Shown here: in pieces, positions 19,101 to 27,030 of the stretch
How positions within the stretch are numbered: the first letter of the stretch is position 1
Layout: every line of letters starts with the position of its first letter
Assembly: GCF_008364685.1 (NCBI RefSeq)
Contig: NZ_VTTL01000002.1
Location: forward strand, 62,001-126,000
DNA: 64,000 bases
Source: Xanthobacter oligotrophicus
GTDB taxonomy: Bacteria > Pseudomonadota > Alphaproteobacteria > Rhizobiales > Xanthobacteraceae
Direction: 5' to 3'
Program-made: the position numbers and the translations under genes
The notes under the pieces: model-generated
Database searches by the model: none
The model's input: the letters and a program-made list of their open reading frames with translations, nothing else
Told to the model about the DNA's origin: nothing

Positions 19101-19186
19101 CCCTCCACCAGCGTGCCGTCGAGCAGCGCCTTCGCCAAAGTCGGCAGGAACGGCGCCGAGGACGGGATGGTGAGCACGCGCGGCAC
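16136..19186 (-). CDS. addB: Double-strand break repair protein AddB
   Basis: A 1016-residue alphaproteobacterial-type AddB. The N-terminal half is a degenerate UvrD-like helicase domain (FLPTRRAGRLFVEALLEAS, then IAAGSTGSMPATARLLAAI). The C-terminal RecB-like nuclease domain contains LTGRADRIEVRR and LLNILDYKTGTAPSARQ, the catalytic Asp-Tyr-Lys. AddA and AddB form one heterodimer, each supplying a nuclease. The stop overlaps the addA start by ATGA and the gene begins 23 bases after murU ends. Confidence 0.94.
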   Translation of the reverse strand: MPRVLTIPSSAPFLPTLAKALLDGTLVEGFAPRADPLALAGATVFLPTRRAGRLFVEALLEASGGAVLLLLPKIVPLGDVDEDALAFSEDAPVLAAPHAIAPVHRRLVLARLVAHWRDTLAKAAGREAVAAGTAATFALADALGALFDDLTTAGLTVDGLDGLVPEELDRYFRVGLDFVRIARRAFTEYLDIAGLVEPAARRDALVDAEARRLVALGSGAGPVIAAGSTGSMPATARLLAAIAGLPKGAVVLPGLDQDLDPASFARITDGRDAAPDHPQYGLARLLPRLGVARGDVLPLAAHAPFGRERLMSEAMRQAETSDLWASLSDRLPPAALGTAMAGISVVEADDPRAEALAIALLLRDSLEREGETAALVTPDRDLARRVAAEMARFGVALDDSAGTPLADSPAGRLASLLVMAAAEDLAPVPLFALLTHPLARFGLAPEAKADAVAALELVALRGPRPRAGIDGLRDAIAAFDREDYRGADPRRRMGEGALARARDLVDRLDRALGPLLALGAQRGAAPLAGLVAAHRAAWVETCGPLDIDAEDAAEAALARTFETLDGAAGDGPALDLSAYADAAGALFADAMVRPRAEPHARIRILGPLEARLIHVDRMVLGALIEGSWPRIAETDPWLSRPMRGDLGLDLPERRIGLSAHDFAQGFGAAEVVLTFAAKVGGTQSVPSRFVQRLKTVAGEAEWTAARARGARWVQAARRLDDAPAVPRATRPAPAPPLALRPRRLSVTEVETFLRDPYSIYARHVLGLIPLDPLDAAPGGAERGSALHEAIGRFTQAHPRKLPPDALEQLLEEGRRAFAPLKAFPAEHALWWARFERAAGFLVAFERERRVHLDHVVAEASGSLEIPLGGAAFRLTGRADRIEVRRDGLLNILDYKTGTAPSARQVASLSPQLPLEAAMAKRGAFPDVPAVDVADLLYVELKGGAAGGEERPIRLKDRDTMDLAETALAGLESLLMAFENEAQGYRSLAAPQWSGTYGTYDHLARVREWALSGEEGE

Positions 19187-19209
19187 GGCCGTCCCTTTCT
19201 TTTCGGACC

Positions 19210-19977
19210 TTAGTCGCTGGACCGCTGGATCGCTTCCTCAGCGAGGGCGATGGCATCGGGCGTGCCCACATGCATCCAGATGCCGTCGAGGCGCAGGCCG
19301 AAAAGGCGATCGGCCTCGGCGGCCTTGTCGAAGATGCGGTTGAGGGAGAAGGCGCCGTCCGGCGTGCCCTCAAACAGCTCCGGCTTCAGGATAGCGGCGC
19401 CGGCATAGACGAACGGCACGACCGTACGCTCGGCCCGGCGCGACAGCCGGCCGAGCTTGTCCATCTGGAAATCGCCCATGCCGTCATAGCCGATGGAATG
19501 GGCGGCCGAGGCAAGGAGCAGCAGCGCATCCATCCGCTCCGGATCGAAATGCTCCATCAGCCGCACCAGGTTCGGCCGCATGCCCTCGATCCAGATGGTG
19601 TCCGAATTGATGGCGAGGAACGGGTCCGGGCCCAGAAGCGGCAGCGCCTTGCGCACGCCGCCGCCGGTCTCCAGCAACTGGCCCCGCTCGTCGGACAGCA
19701 CGACCTGCGGCGGCCCGCCCCGGGCCTTCAGATGCGCCTCCAGCATGTCGGCGTGGTGGTGCAGGTTGACCACCGCGCGGGGGATGCCGGCATCGGCCAC
19801 GCGGCCGAGCACGTGATCGATGAGCGGGCGGCCGTAGACCTCCACCAGCGGCTTGGGCCTCGTGTCGGTGAGCGGGCGCATGCGCGTGCCCATCCCGGCA
19901 GCGAGCACCATTGCGGTGGAAATCCGGTTGTCGGAAATCTGGGCCGTCGAATGCCCGGCCTGTCCGTTGTCCGTCAC
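19210..19977 (-). CDS. murU: N-acetylmuramate-1-phosphate uridylyltransferase (MurU-like)
   Basis: A 255-residue nucleotidyltransferase with MVLAAGMGTRMRPLTDTRPK (signature loop and catalytic Lys), FLAINSDTIW (metal-binding Asp) and GIWMHVGTPDAIALAE at the C-terminus. In Pseudomonas, MurU converts MurNAc-1-phosphate to UDP-MurNAc, bypassing de novo synthesis; the adjacent AmgK supplies the substrate, which supports this assignment over a generic sugar-1-phosphate transferase. The GTG at 19977 overlaps the tsaE-amgK stop as GTGA. The longer open frame upstream has no matching content. Confidence 0.85.
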   Translation of the reverse strand: MTDNGQAGHSTAQISDNRISTAMVLAAGMGTRMRPLTDTRPKPLVEVYGRPLIDHVLGRVADAGIPRAVVNLHHHADMLEAHLKARGGPPQVVLSDERGQLLETGGGVRKALPLLGPDPFLAINSDTIWIEGMRPNLVRLMEHFDPERMDALLLLASAAHSIGYDGMGDFQMDKLGRLSRRAERTVVPFVYAGAAILKPELFEGTPDGAFSLNRIFDKAAEADRLFGLRLDGIWMHVGTPDAIALAEEAIQRSSD

Positions 19978-21545
19978 GCGGCGAAATCCTTGGATGGCAG
20001 CACCGCCTCGTACCACGACCGGAGCGAGCCCAGATCCTGATGGCTGAGGCAGCGGGCAAGATGGCGGCGGATGCGCGACAGGTGGCGCAGGTAGTGCGGC
20101 TTGCCGTCGCGATCATTCAGCCGGGTGAAGATGCCGAGGATCTTGGACGCCCGCTGCGCGCCCATGAGCGCATAGGACCGCGCGAAGCCGCGCACGTCGA
20201 AGGTGGGATCGGCCTCGCGCCGCAGCTTCACGTAGTGGCTCACCAGTTGCAGCTCCAGCCCTTCCGGCACGTCCACCCGCGCGTCCTGCGCCAGCGAGAC
20301 CACGTCATAGGCGGCCGGCCCCATCACCGCATCCTGAAAATCGATCAGGCCCACCTTGCGCAGCCCCTCCCGCTCCGGCAGCCAGATGAGGTTGGGGGAA
20401 TGATAGTCGCGCAGCACCCAGGTGGGCGGCTCGGCCAGCACGGGGTTCAGCGCGCTGCGCCAGAGCAGGTGGAATTCCTCTCGCACCACGCCGTCGAGCC
20501 GGATGCCGCGGGCCGGCAGGTACCAGTCCAGCATCAGGTCGATCTCGGTGAGCATCGCCGCCACGTCATAGGTGGGCAGCGCCCGCTCCACCCGGGGCGC
20601 CACATTCAGCGTGCGCGGCAGGTTGCGGGTGTGGAGGGCGGCAAGCACCTCCATGGCCGCATGGTAGCGCTCGGGAACTGGCGCGGCCGGCGTGCCGGCA
20701 ACGACGCCCTCCCGCCCCAGGTCCTCCAGCACAAGGAGGCCCGCATCGAGGTCCGCGGAATACAGTAGCGGCGCCGACAGGCCCTGCGCCAGCAAGGCCC
20801 GGTCCATGGCCACGAAGGGCTTCACGTCCTCGGCCAGATGCACCAGCTGGCTGTAGGGCAGGCCCCGGCGCAGGGGCGGCCCGTCCGGCTGGCGCGGCGC
20901 GTTCATCAGGATGGCGGAGCGGCCGGGCGCCACGAGGCGGGTATAGGAGCGGCTAGAGGCATCGCCCTGCAGGAATACCCGCTCGGCGGTAGCGAACCCG
21001 CTCTGCTCGATCAGGCCGTCGGCGATCTGGAAGCGGTCGAGCCGGGCGCCGACGCTGCCATGCCCGGTGAGGATCGCCACCCGCGCCTCCGGCCCAAGCC
21101 CCGCGCCGAAATCGGTGCCCGCCGCATGGAACAGCTCCACGTCGAGGCGGTCGGCAGGCAGGCGGTCATCCGCCCGGTCCGGCCATTCCACCAGCAACAG
21201 CGCATTCTCGCGCAGCTCGTCCCAGCCCAGCTCGTCCAGCTCGTCTGTCTCGATGATGCGGTAGAGGTCGGCATGCACCACCCGGCCGCGGGGAAAATCA
21301 TAGGAGATGAGGATCGGGAAGGTGGGGCTCGGCACGTCCACGCCGGCGTCTTCCGCGAAGGCGCGGACGAGGGCGCGGGCGAACTCGGTCTTGCCCGCGC
21401 CGAGGTCGCCGGTGAGGGTGATGGTGTCCTTCGGCCCGAACCAGGTGGAGAGCCAGCCGGCGAGGCGGGCCGTCGCCGCGAGATCCCGGAGTACGACACG
21501 GCAGGCGACGGGCTGGCCGGCAAGGCGTTCGATCACGAGGCTCAT
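19974..21545 (-). CDS. TsaE ATPase fused to AmgK-like amino-sugar kinase
   Basis: A 523-residue fusion. Residues 1 to about 165 are TsaE (Walker A GDLGAGKTEFAR, then PTFPILISYDFPRG and HADLYRI), the ATPase needed for t6A37 formation in tRNAs. From about 190 to the end is an aminoglycoside-phosphotransferase-fold kinase with LLVLEDLGREG, LRDYHSPNLIWLPE (catalytic Asp, metal-binding Asn) and GLIDFQDAVMGPAAYDVVSL. The kinase half corresponds to AmgK, which phosphorylates recycled MurNAc/GlcNAc at the anomeric position. The same fusion is widespread in alphaproteobacteria. Start ATG 21545 overlaps the divL stop (ATGA); stop overlaps murU (GTGA). Confidence 0.92.
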   Translation of the reverse strand: MSLVIERLAGQPVACRVVLRDLAATARLAGWLSTWFGPKDTITLTGDLGAGKTEFARALVRAFAEDAGVDVPSPTFPILISYDFPRGRVVHADLYRIIETDELDELGWDELRENALLLVEWPDRADDRLPADRLDVELFHAAGTDFGAGLGPEARVAILTGHGSVGARLDRFQIADGLIEQSGFATAERVFLQGDASSRSYTRLVAPGRSAILMNAPRQPDGPPLRRGLPYSQLVHLAEDVKPFVAMDRALLAQGLSAPLLYSADLDAGLLVLEDLGREGVVAGTPAAPVPERYHAAMEVLAALHTRNLPRTLNVAPRVERALPTYDVAAMLTEIDLMLDWYLPARGIRLDGVVREEFHLLWRSALNPVLAEPPTWVLRDYHSPNLIWLPEREGLRKVGLIDFQDAVMGPAAYDVVSLAQDARVDVPEGLELQLVSHYVKLRREADPTFDVRGFARSYALMGAQRASKILGIFTRLNDRDGKPHYLRHLSRIRRHLARCLSHQDLGSLRSWYEAVLPSKDFAA

Positions 21546-24043
21546 TCGGCGGCCTCTCTCCGGCCTTCGCCGGACAAGGGAAAGATGCAGGTGGCGATGG
21601 TGCCTTTGGCGGCCGGCGCCACGGTGACGGAGCCGCCATGGAGGGTCATGAAGGAGCGCACGATGGCAAGGCCCAGCCCCACCCCGCGATGTCGCGGGCC
21701 GGCGCTGCGGCTCTCGAAGCGCTCGAACAGGGTGTCGGCCACCTCGGTGGGCACGCCCGGCCCCTCGTCCCGCACGGTGAAGACCAGCGCGCCGTCGCGC
21801 CGCACCACGCCGAGGCTTACCGTGCCACCGGCGGGCGAGACGGCGATGGCGTTGGACAAAAGATTGAACAGGATCTGCCGCACCCGCCGCCCGTCGGCGA
21901 CGAAATGGCCGGCGTCCGGACCGACGCTGACGGCAAGGTTCAGCCCCGCCTCCGCCACCGGATCGCGCACTGCCTCCGCCACGCCGAGCACGGTCTCCCC
22001 CACGTCCACGTCGGACAGGTCCAGCTCCATGGCCCCGGCATCGATGGAGGCGAGGTCGAGGATGTCGTCGATCAGCGCGCGCAGCTGGTCGGAGGACTGG
22101 CGCATGTGCTCCAGATAGTCCTGCTGGCGGGTATTGAGCGGGCCGGCGAGCCCATCCCGCAGCATGTCGGCATAGCCTAGGAGTGTGTTGAGGGGCGTGC
22201 GCAGGTGGTAGGAGACGTGGCCGACGAAGGCGTTCTTCAGCTTGTCCGCCGCCTCCAGCGCCTCGGCGCGCTCGATCAGCGCCCGCTCCACCTTCACGCT
22301 GTCGGTGACATCGCGGAAGGTCACCATGGTGCCGCCGTCCGGCAGCGGCTGGGTGGCACCGTCCAGCACCCGGCCGTCCGGGCGCTCGATGCGCAAGGTC
22401 ACCGCCTCGCGCGGGCCGATGGTGGTCACCGCGTGGCGGATGCGGGCGAAGGCCGAGGTCTCGCCATGGAGCGGCCGGCACAGGGCCGCCACCGCATCCA
22501 CATGCGGCCGCTCGCCCAGCGCACGGGCCTCCAGCGACCACAGGCCGAGGAAGGCGTGGTTGTAGAGGTTGAGCCGCCCGTCCGAGCCGAACACGGCCAC
22601 CGCTTCCGCCAGCCCGTCCAGGGTCTCGCCCTGGATGCGGATGAGATTATTGTAGCGACTCTCCAGCGCCACATGCTCGGAGAGATCGTCGAACAGATAG
22701 GTGACGCCGCCCTCCGCATTGGGCGTGACCACCACCCGCAGCATCTGCCCGCCGGGCAGGTGCCACCAGTCATTCACCGGCTCGATGGCCCGGTAGGCCT
22801 CGCGCAACTGGGCGCGCCAGCCGCGGAAATCCGCCTGCTCCGGCACCTTGCGACGGGTACGCAGGTCTTCCAGGATCTCGCCTTCCGGCGGGTGCTGGTC
22901 GAGGAAGGCGGGGGAGAGGTCGAACAACCGCTCATAGGCGGCATTATGGAACACGAGGCGCTCGTCGGCGCCGAAGATGGCCACCGCCGTGGTCAGCTGG
23001 TCAAGAGTGCGGCGATGGGCAGCGACCGCCTGCTTCATCTCCGCCCGCGCGTCCTCCTCGGAGGTCACGTCGATGGCGATGCCGGCGGTGCCGAAAGCGC
23101 CGGCCACCTCCACCACCTCCATCTGCCGCCGCTGGCCCTTGGTGACAGCCTTCACCCGCTGGCGGAAATGCCCGTCCGTGCCTTCCGCGCTCGCGGCGGC
23201 GGCGCGGGTCTTGCCGTCGAGGAGGTCGAGGCCCTGCGCGCGCGCCTCCTCCGCCGTGGCGGCGCCCACCGCCGCCACGAAGGCAGGATTCACATAAGAC
23301 AGCGCGCCATCCGCCCCGCGCAGCCAGGCGGGGGAAGGCGCCGCGTCGAGCAAGACGGCAAGGCCGGATGCCACCGGCCCGGCCTCATGCCCGGAGGTGG
23401 CCCCTGTTGCCGGCGCCAGCAGCAGGATGCCGGCGCCCGAACGGCTCTTGCCGTCGAGGTGCAGCGGCCCTGTCGGCGTGTCCAGCGTCTGGGAGAAACT
23501 GCCGTCTTCCGCCCTCAGGCGGGCGAGCGCGGTTTCGAAGGCGGGCGCTGAGTGTCCGAGTTCCGCGCGGAGCGTTTCGGGGGTGCGGCCGAACAGGTCG
23601 GCCGGCGCCTCCCGGCCCGTCCACAGCAGGAAGGCCGGGGCGCCATCGCACAAAAGGACGCGGCAGGCCTGGGCCTCGGCGCGGGCGCGGGCGGCGGAGG
23701 CTGCGGCATCGGCGGCGGCGCGCTCGGCGGCTTCGATCCGGCCCCGCAGGTGCTTCACCACGCGATGGCTGCGCAGGGCGGCAAGGCCGGCGATGGCGGC
23801 GGCGGCAAGCCCCGCCACCGGCCACAGGGCGCCGGCCGCGGTCGAGGCAGCCTCCCAGCCGGCGGCAGCCGGGCTCACGAACAGGGTGGATGAGAGGAAG
23901 AGTGCGGCGAGGCCGGCGCAGGCACGACCGACCACACCACCCGGCAAGGAGAACCGGCGCAGCCCCGCCGTCAGGCGAGCGCCGCCTTGCTCACGCCCGC
24001 GCCTTTGGCGCGGAACGCCGCTGGTCCGGATGCGGTCCGCCAT
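21542..24043 (-). CDS. divL: DivL-type sensor kinase homologue with tyrosine at the phosphoacceptor site
   Basis: An 833-residue protein with two N-terminal hydrophobic helices (about 30-95), a coiled region, several PAS domains (about 220-560), a dimerisation helix and a HATPase domain (NLLSNAIAVSPAGG, RDEGPGVP, GVGLGLAIVRSF). The dimerisation helix reads VSYHLRTPLNTLLGY: Tyr612 replaces the histidine of the usual SHELRTPLN. This is the hallmark of DivL, the essential Caulobacter regulator that controls CckA-CtrA signalling in response to DivK rather than acting as a normal kinase. Position upstream of tsaE also agrees with DivL loci. Caulobacter DivL is 769 residues, so this one is slightly longer. 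Confidence 0.88.
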   Translation of the reverse strand: MADRIRTSGVPRQRRGREQGGARLTAGLRRFSLPGGVVGRACAGLAALFLSSTLFVSPAAAGWEAASTAAGALWPVAGLAAAAIAGLAALRSHRVVKHLRGRIEAAERAAADAAASAARARAEAQACRVLLCDGAPAFLLWTGREAPADLFGRTPETLRAELGHSAPAFETALARLRAEDGSFSQTLDTPTGPLHLDGKSRSGAGILLLAPATGATSGHEAGPVASGLAVLLDAAPSPAWLRGADGALSYVNPAFVAAVGAATAEEARAQGLDLLDGKTRAAAASAEGTDGHFRQRVKAVTKGQRRQMEVVEVAGAFGTAGIAIDVTSEEDARAEMKQAVAAHRRTLDQLTTAVAIFGADERLVFHNAAYERLFDLSPAFLDQHPPEGEILEDLRTRRKVPEQADFRGWRAQLREAYRAIEPVNDWWHLPGGQMLRVVVTPNAEGGVTYLFDDLSEHVALESRYNNLIRIQGETLDGLAEAVAVFGSDGRLNLYNHAFLGLWSLEARALGERPHVDAVAALCRPLHGETSAFARIRHAVTTIGPREAVTLRIERPDGRVLDGATQPLPDGGTMVTFRDVTDSVKVERALIERAEALEAADKLKNAFVGHVSYHLRTPLNTLLGYADMLRDGLAGPLNTRQQDYLEHMRQSSDQLRALIDDILDLASIDAGAMELDLSDVDVGETVLGVAEAVRDPVAEAGLNLAVSVGPDAGHFVADGRRVRQILFNLLSNAIAVSPAGGTVSLGVVRRDGALVFTVRDEGPGVPTEVADTLFERFESRSAGPRHRGVGLGLAIVRSFMTLHGGSVTVAPAAKGTIATCIFPLSGEGRREAAE

Positions 24044-24188
24044 TCGCCCCGGTGTCCTTCCCCTGCCCGACAGGCGCCGCAGCTTCCTCCGGCGCCCCGC
24101 GAATCACTCGCGCCAGTCTACCGAAGGGGCAGCGGACGTTGAAGGGCGCGTCGGCCACAGCACACAGGCACATCGTCCCGTCTGGCGG

Positions 24189-24204
24189 GGAAGACACGTC
24201 TTCC
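24189..24204. promoter_or_regulatory. Perfect inverted repeat upstream of divL
   Basis: GGAAGAC-AC-GTCTTCC, a 7-bp perfect inverted repeat in the 226 bases between the M20 hydrolase stop and the divL start. It may be an operator for divL or part of a hairpin ending the M20 transcript. Its half-site resembles the palindrome at 29574-29585. Confidence 0.3.
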
Positions 24205-24269
24205 ACAAGCAGGAGAGGGAGAAGGCCAGGCGGGGCACATGCGCCGCCCTCGCTCCTCCCCGTTTGCCC

Positions 24270-25499
24270 CTACGCCAGAAGGTCGCGCAGGGTGAGGGCG
24301 ATGACCAGGGTCGCCTTGTCGAGGTCGGACAGGAGCAGGTTCTCGTCCGCCCGATGGCCGTTGGCCTCCTCGATGGTGTGGGGGCCAGCGCCGTAAAGCA
24401 CCACCGGCACGCCCGCCTCGGCATAGAGCCGCGCGTCCGTGTAGATGGGAACGCCGGTTTCTTTCACCGTCTCGCCAGTCACCGCCGAGGCATTCCGGCA
24501 CAGCACCGACGACAGCACCTTCGTCCCCTCGCTGGGCACCAGCGGCCGCGCCAGCAGGATGCGCCGCACCTCCACCCGCGCCTTGGGGAAGGCTGAGGCG
24601 GCATCGGCGATCACCTTACGCACTTCGGCCTCCACCACCTCCGGGTTCTCGTCGGGCACGATCCGCCGGTCGAGGCGGAAAGTGACGCGATCCGGCACCA
24701 CATTGGTGTTGATGCCGCCGGAGATGAGGCCCACCGTCAGCTGCGGCGAGCCGATGCCCGCGACCTCGGACACCTTGTCCTTCAGCGTGCCGCGATAGGC
24801 ATAGAGCGCGGTGAGGATGTGGTTGGCCGCCTCCAGCGCGTCGATGCCGGTGAAGGGCAGCGCCGCATGGGCCGACTTGCCGTTCACCTCCACCTCCAGG
24901 TGCAGGCAGCCGTTGTGGCCCACCACCACGCCATAGGTGAAGCCGGCGGAGACGGCATAATCCGGCTTGGTGATGCCCTGTTCGAGGATCCAGCCCGGCC
25001 CCACCTCGCCGCCGATCTCCTCGTCATAGGTAAAATGCAGCTCCACCGTGCCCTTGAGCGGCAGGCCCGAGCGCTTCAGCGCATCGAGGGCGAAGGCATA
25101 GGTGGCGAAGTCCGACTTGGAGACGGCGACGCCGCGGCCATACATGCGCCCGTCCACCACCTCGGCGCCGAAGGGATCCTTGGTCCAGCCCTCGCCGGGG
25201 GGCACCACGTCGCCATGGGCATTGAGGGCGATCACCGGCCCGTCTCCGAAGCGATGGCGCACGATGAGGTTGGTCACCGAGATCATGCCCGCCGCCTTCA
25301 CCCGGTCGGCCGGGACCACATGGCGTTCCACCACATGGCCGAGCCCTTCCAGCAGATCGGCGGCGCGGGCGGCGTGGGGCGCGCAATCGCCCGGAGGGTT
25401 ATCGGACGGCACCTTCACCAGCTCCGCCAGGAACGCGTGCTGCGCGTCGGCGCGCTCGGCGATGAGGTGGCGCAGGGTGTCGGCGTCGGGGGTCGTCAT
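24270..25499 (-). CDS. M20 family metallohydrolase (ArgE/DapE-like), substrate unknown
   Basis: A 409-residue zinc amidohydrolase. Metal ligands and base are visible in ALNAHGDVVPPGEGW, YGRGVAVSKSD, TYDEEIGGEVG and the C-terminal GAGPHTIEEANGHRADE, and a dimerisation domain lies between. ATG 25499 is preceded by GAAGGAAAG. It lies directly downstream of puuD and in the same orientation, 115 bases away, so it may belong to the urate locus, for instance in hydrolysing a ureido or acylated intermediate. It is clearly different from the AllC-like enzyme at 31472. The substrate cannot be deduced from sequence. Confidence 0.82.
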   Translation of the reverse strand: MTTPDADTLRHLIAERADAQHAFLAELVKVPSDNPPGDCAPHAARAADLLEGLGHVVERHVVPADRVKAAGMISVTNLIVRHRFGDGPVIALNAHGDVVPPGEGWTKDPFGAEVVDGRMYGRGVAVSKSDFATYAFALDALKRSGLPLKGTVELHFTYDEEIGGEVGPGWILEQGITKPDYAVSAGFTYGVVVGHNGCLHLEVEVNGKSAHAALPFTGIDALEAANHILTALYAYRGTLKDKVSEVAGIGSPQLTVGLISGGINTNVVPDRVTFRLDRRIVPDENPEVVEAEVRKVIADAASAFPKARVEVRRILLARPLVPSEGTKVLSSVLCRNASAVTGETVKETGVPIYTDARLYAEAGVPVVLYGAGPHTIEEANGHRADENLLLSDLDKATLVIALTLRDLLA

Positions 25500-25614
25500 G
25501 GGGCTTTCCTTCGATTTTACAGATGTTTTTATTTGCGCTTTCGACGCAAACGACAAGGCGGGATGGCCAGAACCCGCGTGCGTGCTCCGGCCATCCCGAG
25601 ACGGGGGATCGACC

Positions 25615-26838
25615 TTACTTGCCCGCCCCCCAGGCCTTCAGCACCTCGCGGTCTTCCTGCGACAGCTCGGTGATGTTGTTGGGCGGCATGGCGTGGGTGA
25701 GGCCGGCCTGCACCACGATGAGGTCGCGGTTGCGGGCGATGTGCTCCGGCGTATCCAGCAGCACCCCGCGCGGGGCGATGACGATGCCCTCGTAGAGCGG
25801 CTCGGACGCGTGGCACATGGAGCAGCGGCCCATGACGATGTTGGCCACGTCGTCCGGCACCTCCACCGGCGGCCCGCTCCGCGCATAGGCCACGCTCACC
25901 AGCGGCGGCAGGCCGAGGGCGGTGCGGCCCATGGGGGTCGTAGTGGCCGAGATGGCGATGGCGAGGATGAGGCACACCGCCGCCACCAGCCAGCACCACG
26001 CCTTGTCGCCGCGCCCGGCGTGTCGCTCGTTGTAGTAATAGCGGATCACCGTCCCCACCACGAGGGACAGCGCCACGATGACATAGGCATAGGGCGTGGA
26101 ATAGGTGAGCGGATAGTGGTTGGAGATCATCAGGAAGACGACGGGCAGCGTGAAATAATTGTTGTGCCCCGACCGCAGCTTCGCGGTCTTGCCATAATAA
26201 GGGTCTGGAACCTGCCCCGCCTTCAGCGCCGCCACCACCTTGTGCTGGTTGGGGATGATGACGAAGAAGACGTTGCCGCTCATGATGGTGGCCATGAGCG
26301 CGCCGGTATGGATGAAGGCCGCCCGGGCCGAGAACACCTGCTGGAACAGGTAGGCCGCCAGCACCACGCCGACGAACACGATGACGCCCACCGCCATGGG
26401 ATTGTTGCCGAGCCTGGAACGGCACAGCTGGTCATAGGCGACCCACCCCAAGGCCAGTCCGCCCATGCCGATAACGAAGGCGACAAACGGCTTCAGGTTC
26501 ATCACCGCCGGATCGATGAGATAGATCGACGACTTGTAGTAATAGATCCAGATCAGCAGGAAAAATCCGGTGAGCCAGGTGGCGTAGGACTGCCACTTGT
26601 GCCAGCCCAGTTCCTCGGGCAGGAAGCTCGGGGCCACCAGATACTTCTTCACCTGGTAGAAGCCGCCGCCATGCACCTCCCAGGCCTCGCCGCCCTTGCC
26701 GGCGGGAATGTCGGGGGTCGCCTTCAGGCTGGCGTCGAGATGCATGAAATAAAAGGACGAGCCGATCCACGCCATGCCGGCGATGATGTGCGTCCAGCGC
26801 AGCAACAGGCTGCCCCACTCGTGAAGGATAGGTTCCAT
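25615..26838 (-). CDS. puuD: Membrane-bound urate hydroxylase/oxidase PuuD
   Basis: A 407-residue protein with about eight membrane helices beginning HEWGSLLLRWTHIIAGMAWIG, followed by a C-terminal cytochrome-c domain with haem motif CSMCH (about 339-343) and a downstream HAMPPNN that offers a methionine ligand. This is the PuuD architecture known from Agrobacterium, which oxidises urate to 5-hydroxyisourate and passes electrons to the respiratory chain instead of forming H2O2 as soluble uricase does. UraH and PuuE-UraD, which use the products, lie a few kilobases away. It is divergent from the LysR gene. Confidence 0.95.
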   Translation of the reverse strand: MEPILHEWGSLLLRWTHIIAGMAWIGSSFYFMHLDASLKATPDIPAGKGGEAWEVHGGGFYQVKKYLVAPSFLPEELGWHKWQSYATWLTGFFLLIWIYYYKSSIYLIDPAVMNLKPFVAFVIGMGGLALGWVAYDQLCRSRLGNNPMAVGVIVFVGVVLAAYLFQQVFSARAAFIHTGALMATIMSGNVFFVIIPNQHKVVAALKAGQVPDPYYGKTAKLRSGHNNYFTLPVVFLMISNHYPLTYSTPYAYVIVALSLVVGTVIRYYYNERHAGRGDKAWCWLVAAVCLILAIAISATTTPMGRTALGLPPLVSVAYARSGPPVEVPDDVANIVMGRCSMCHASEPLYEGIVIAPRGVLLDTPEHIARNRDLIVVQAGLTHAMPPNNITELSQEDREVLKAWGAGK

Positions 26839-26900
26839 GTCCGTTCAGGTCCCGTAGCTGGAAGGCGAAGGGGCATTTCCTTCGGAGCCCGCGCCGGTGA

Positions 26901-26915
26901 GCTTGCACCGCAAGC
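26901..26915. promoter_or_regulatory. Candidate operator between puuD and the LysR gene
   Basis: GCTTGC-ACC-GCAAGC, a perfect 6-bp inverted repeat placed 63 bases upstream of puuD and 116 upstream of the LysR start. It has the dyad symmetry of LysR-type sites, though the T-to-A spacing is 9 rather than the canonical 11. Confidence 0.35.
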
Positions 26916-27030
26916 CCATCGGATGACGCGGTCTCTTATGTGATTGTTGATCCGGGATCTTGCGGCGCCATTGGCCCCGCCGTCCCGCGTGCTTATCGTT
27001 GTGAAGATTCAGGTCAAGGGACGCGGCATC

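Noticed and set aside
16184-19213. 1009-residue open frame on the plus strand opposite addB
   Set aside because: Antisense shadow of addB, with low-complexity Gly/Arg/His content and no recognisable motif.
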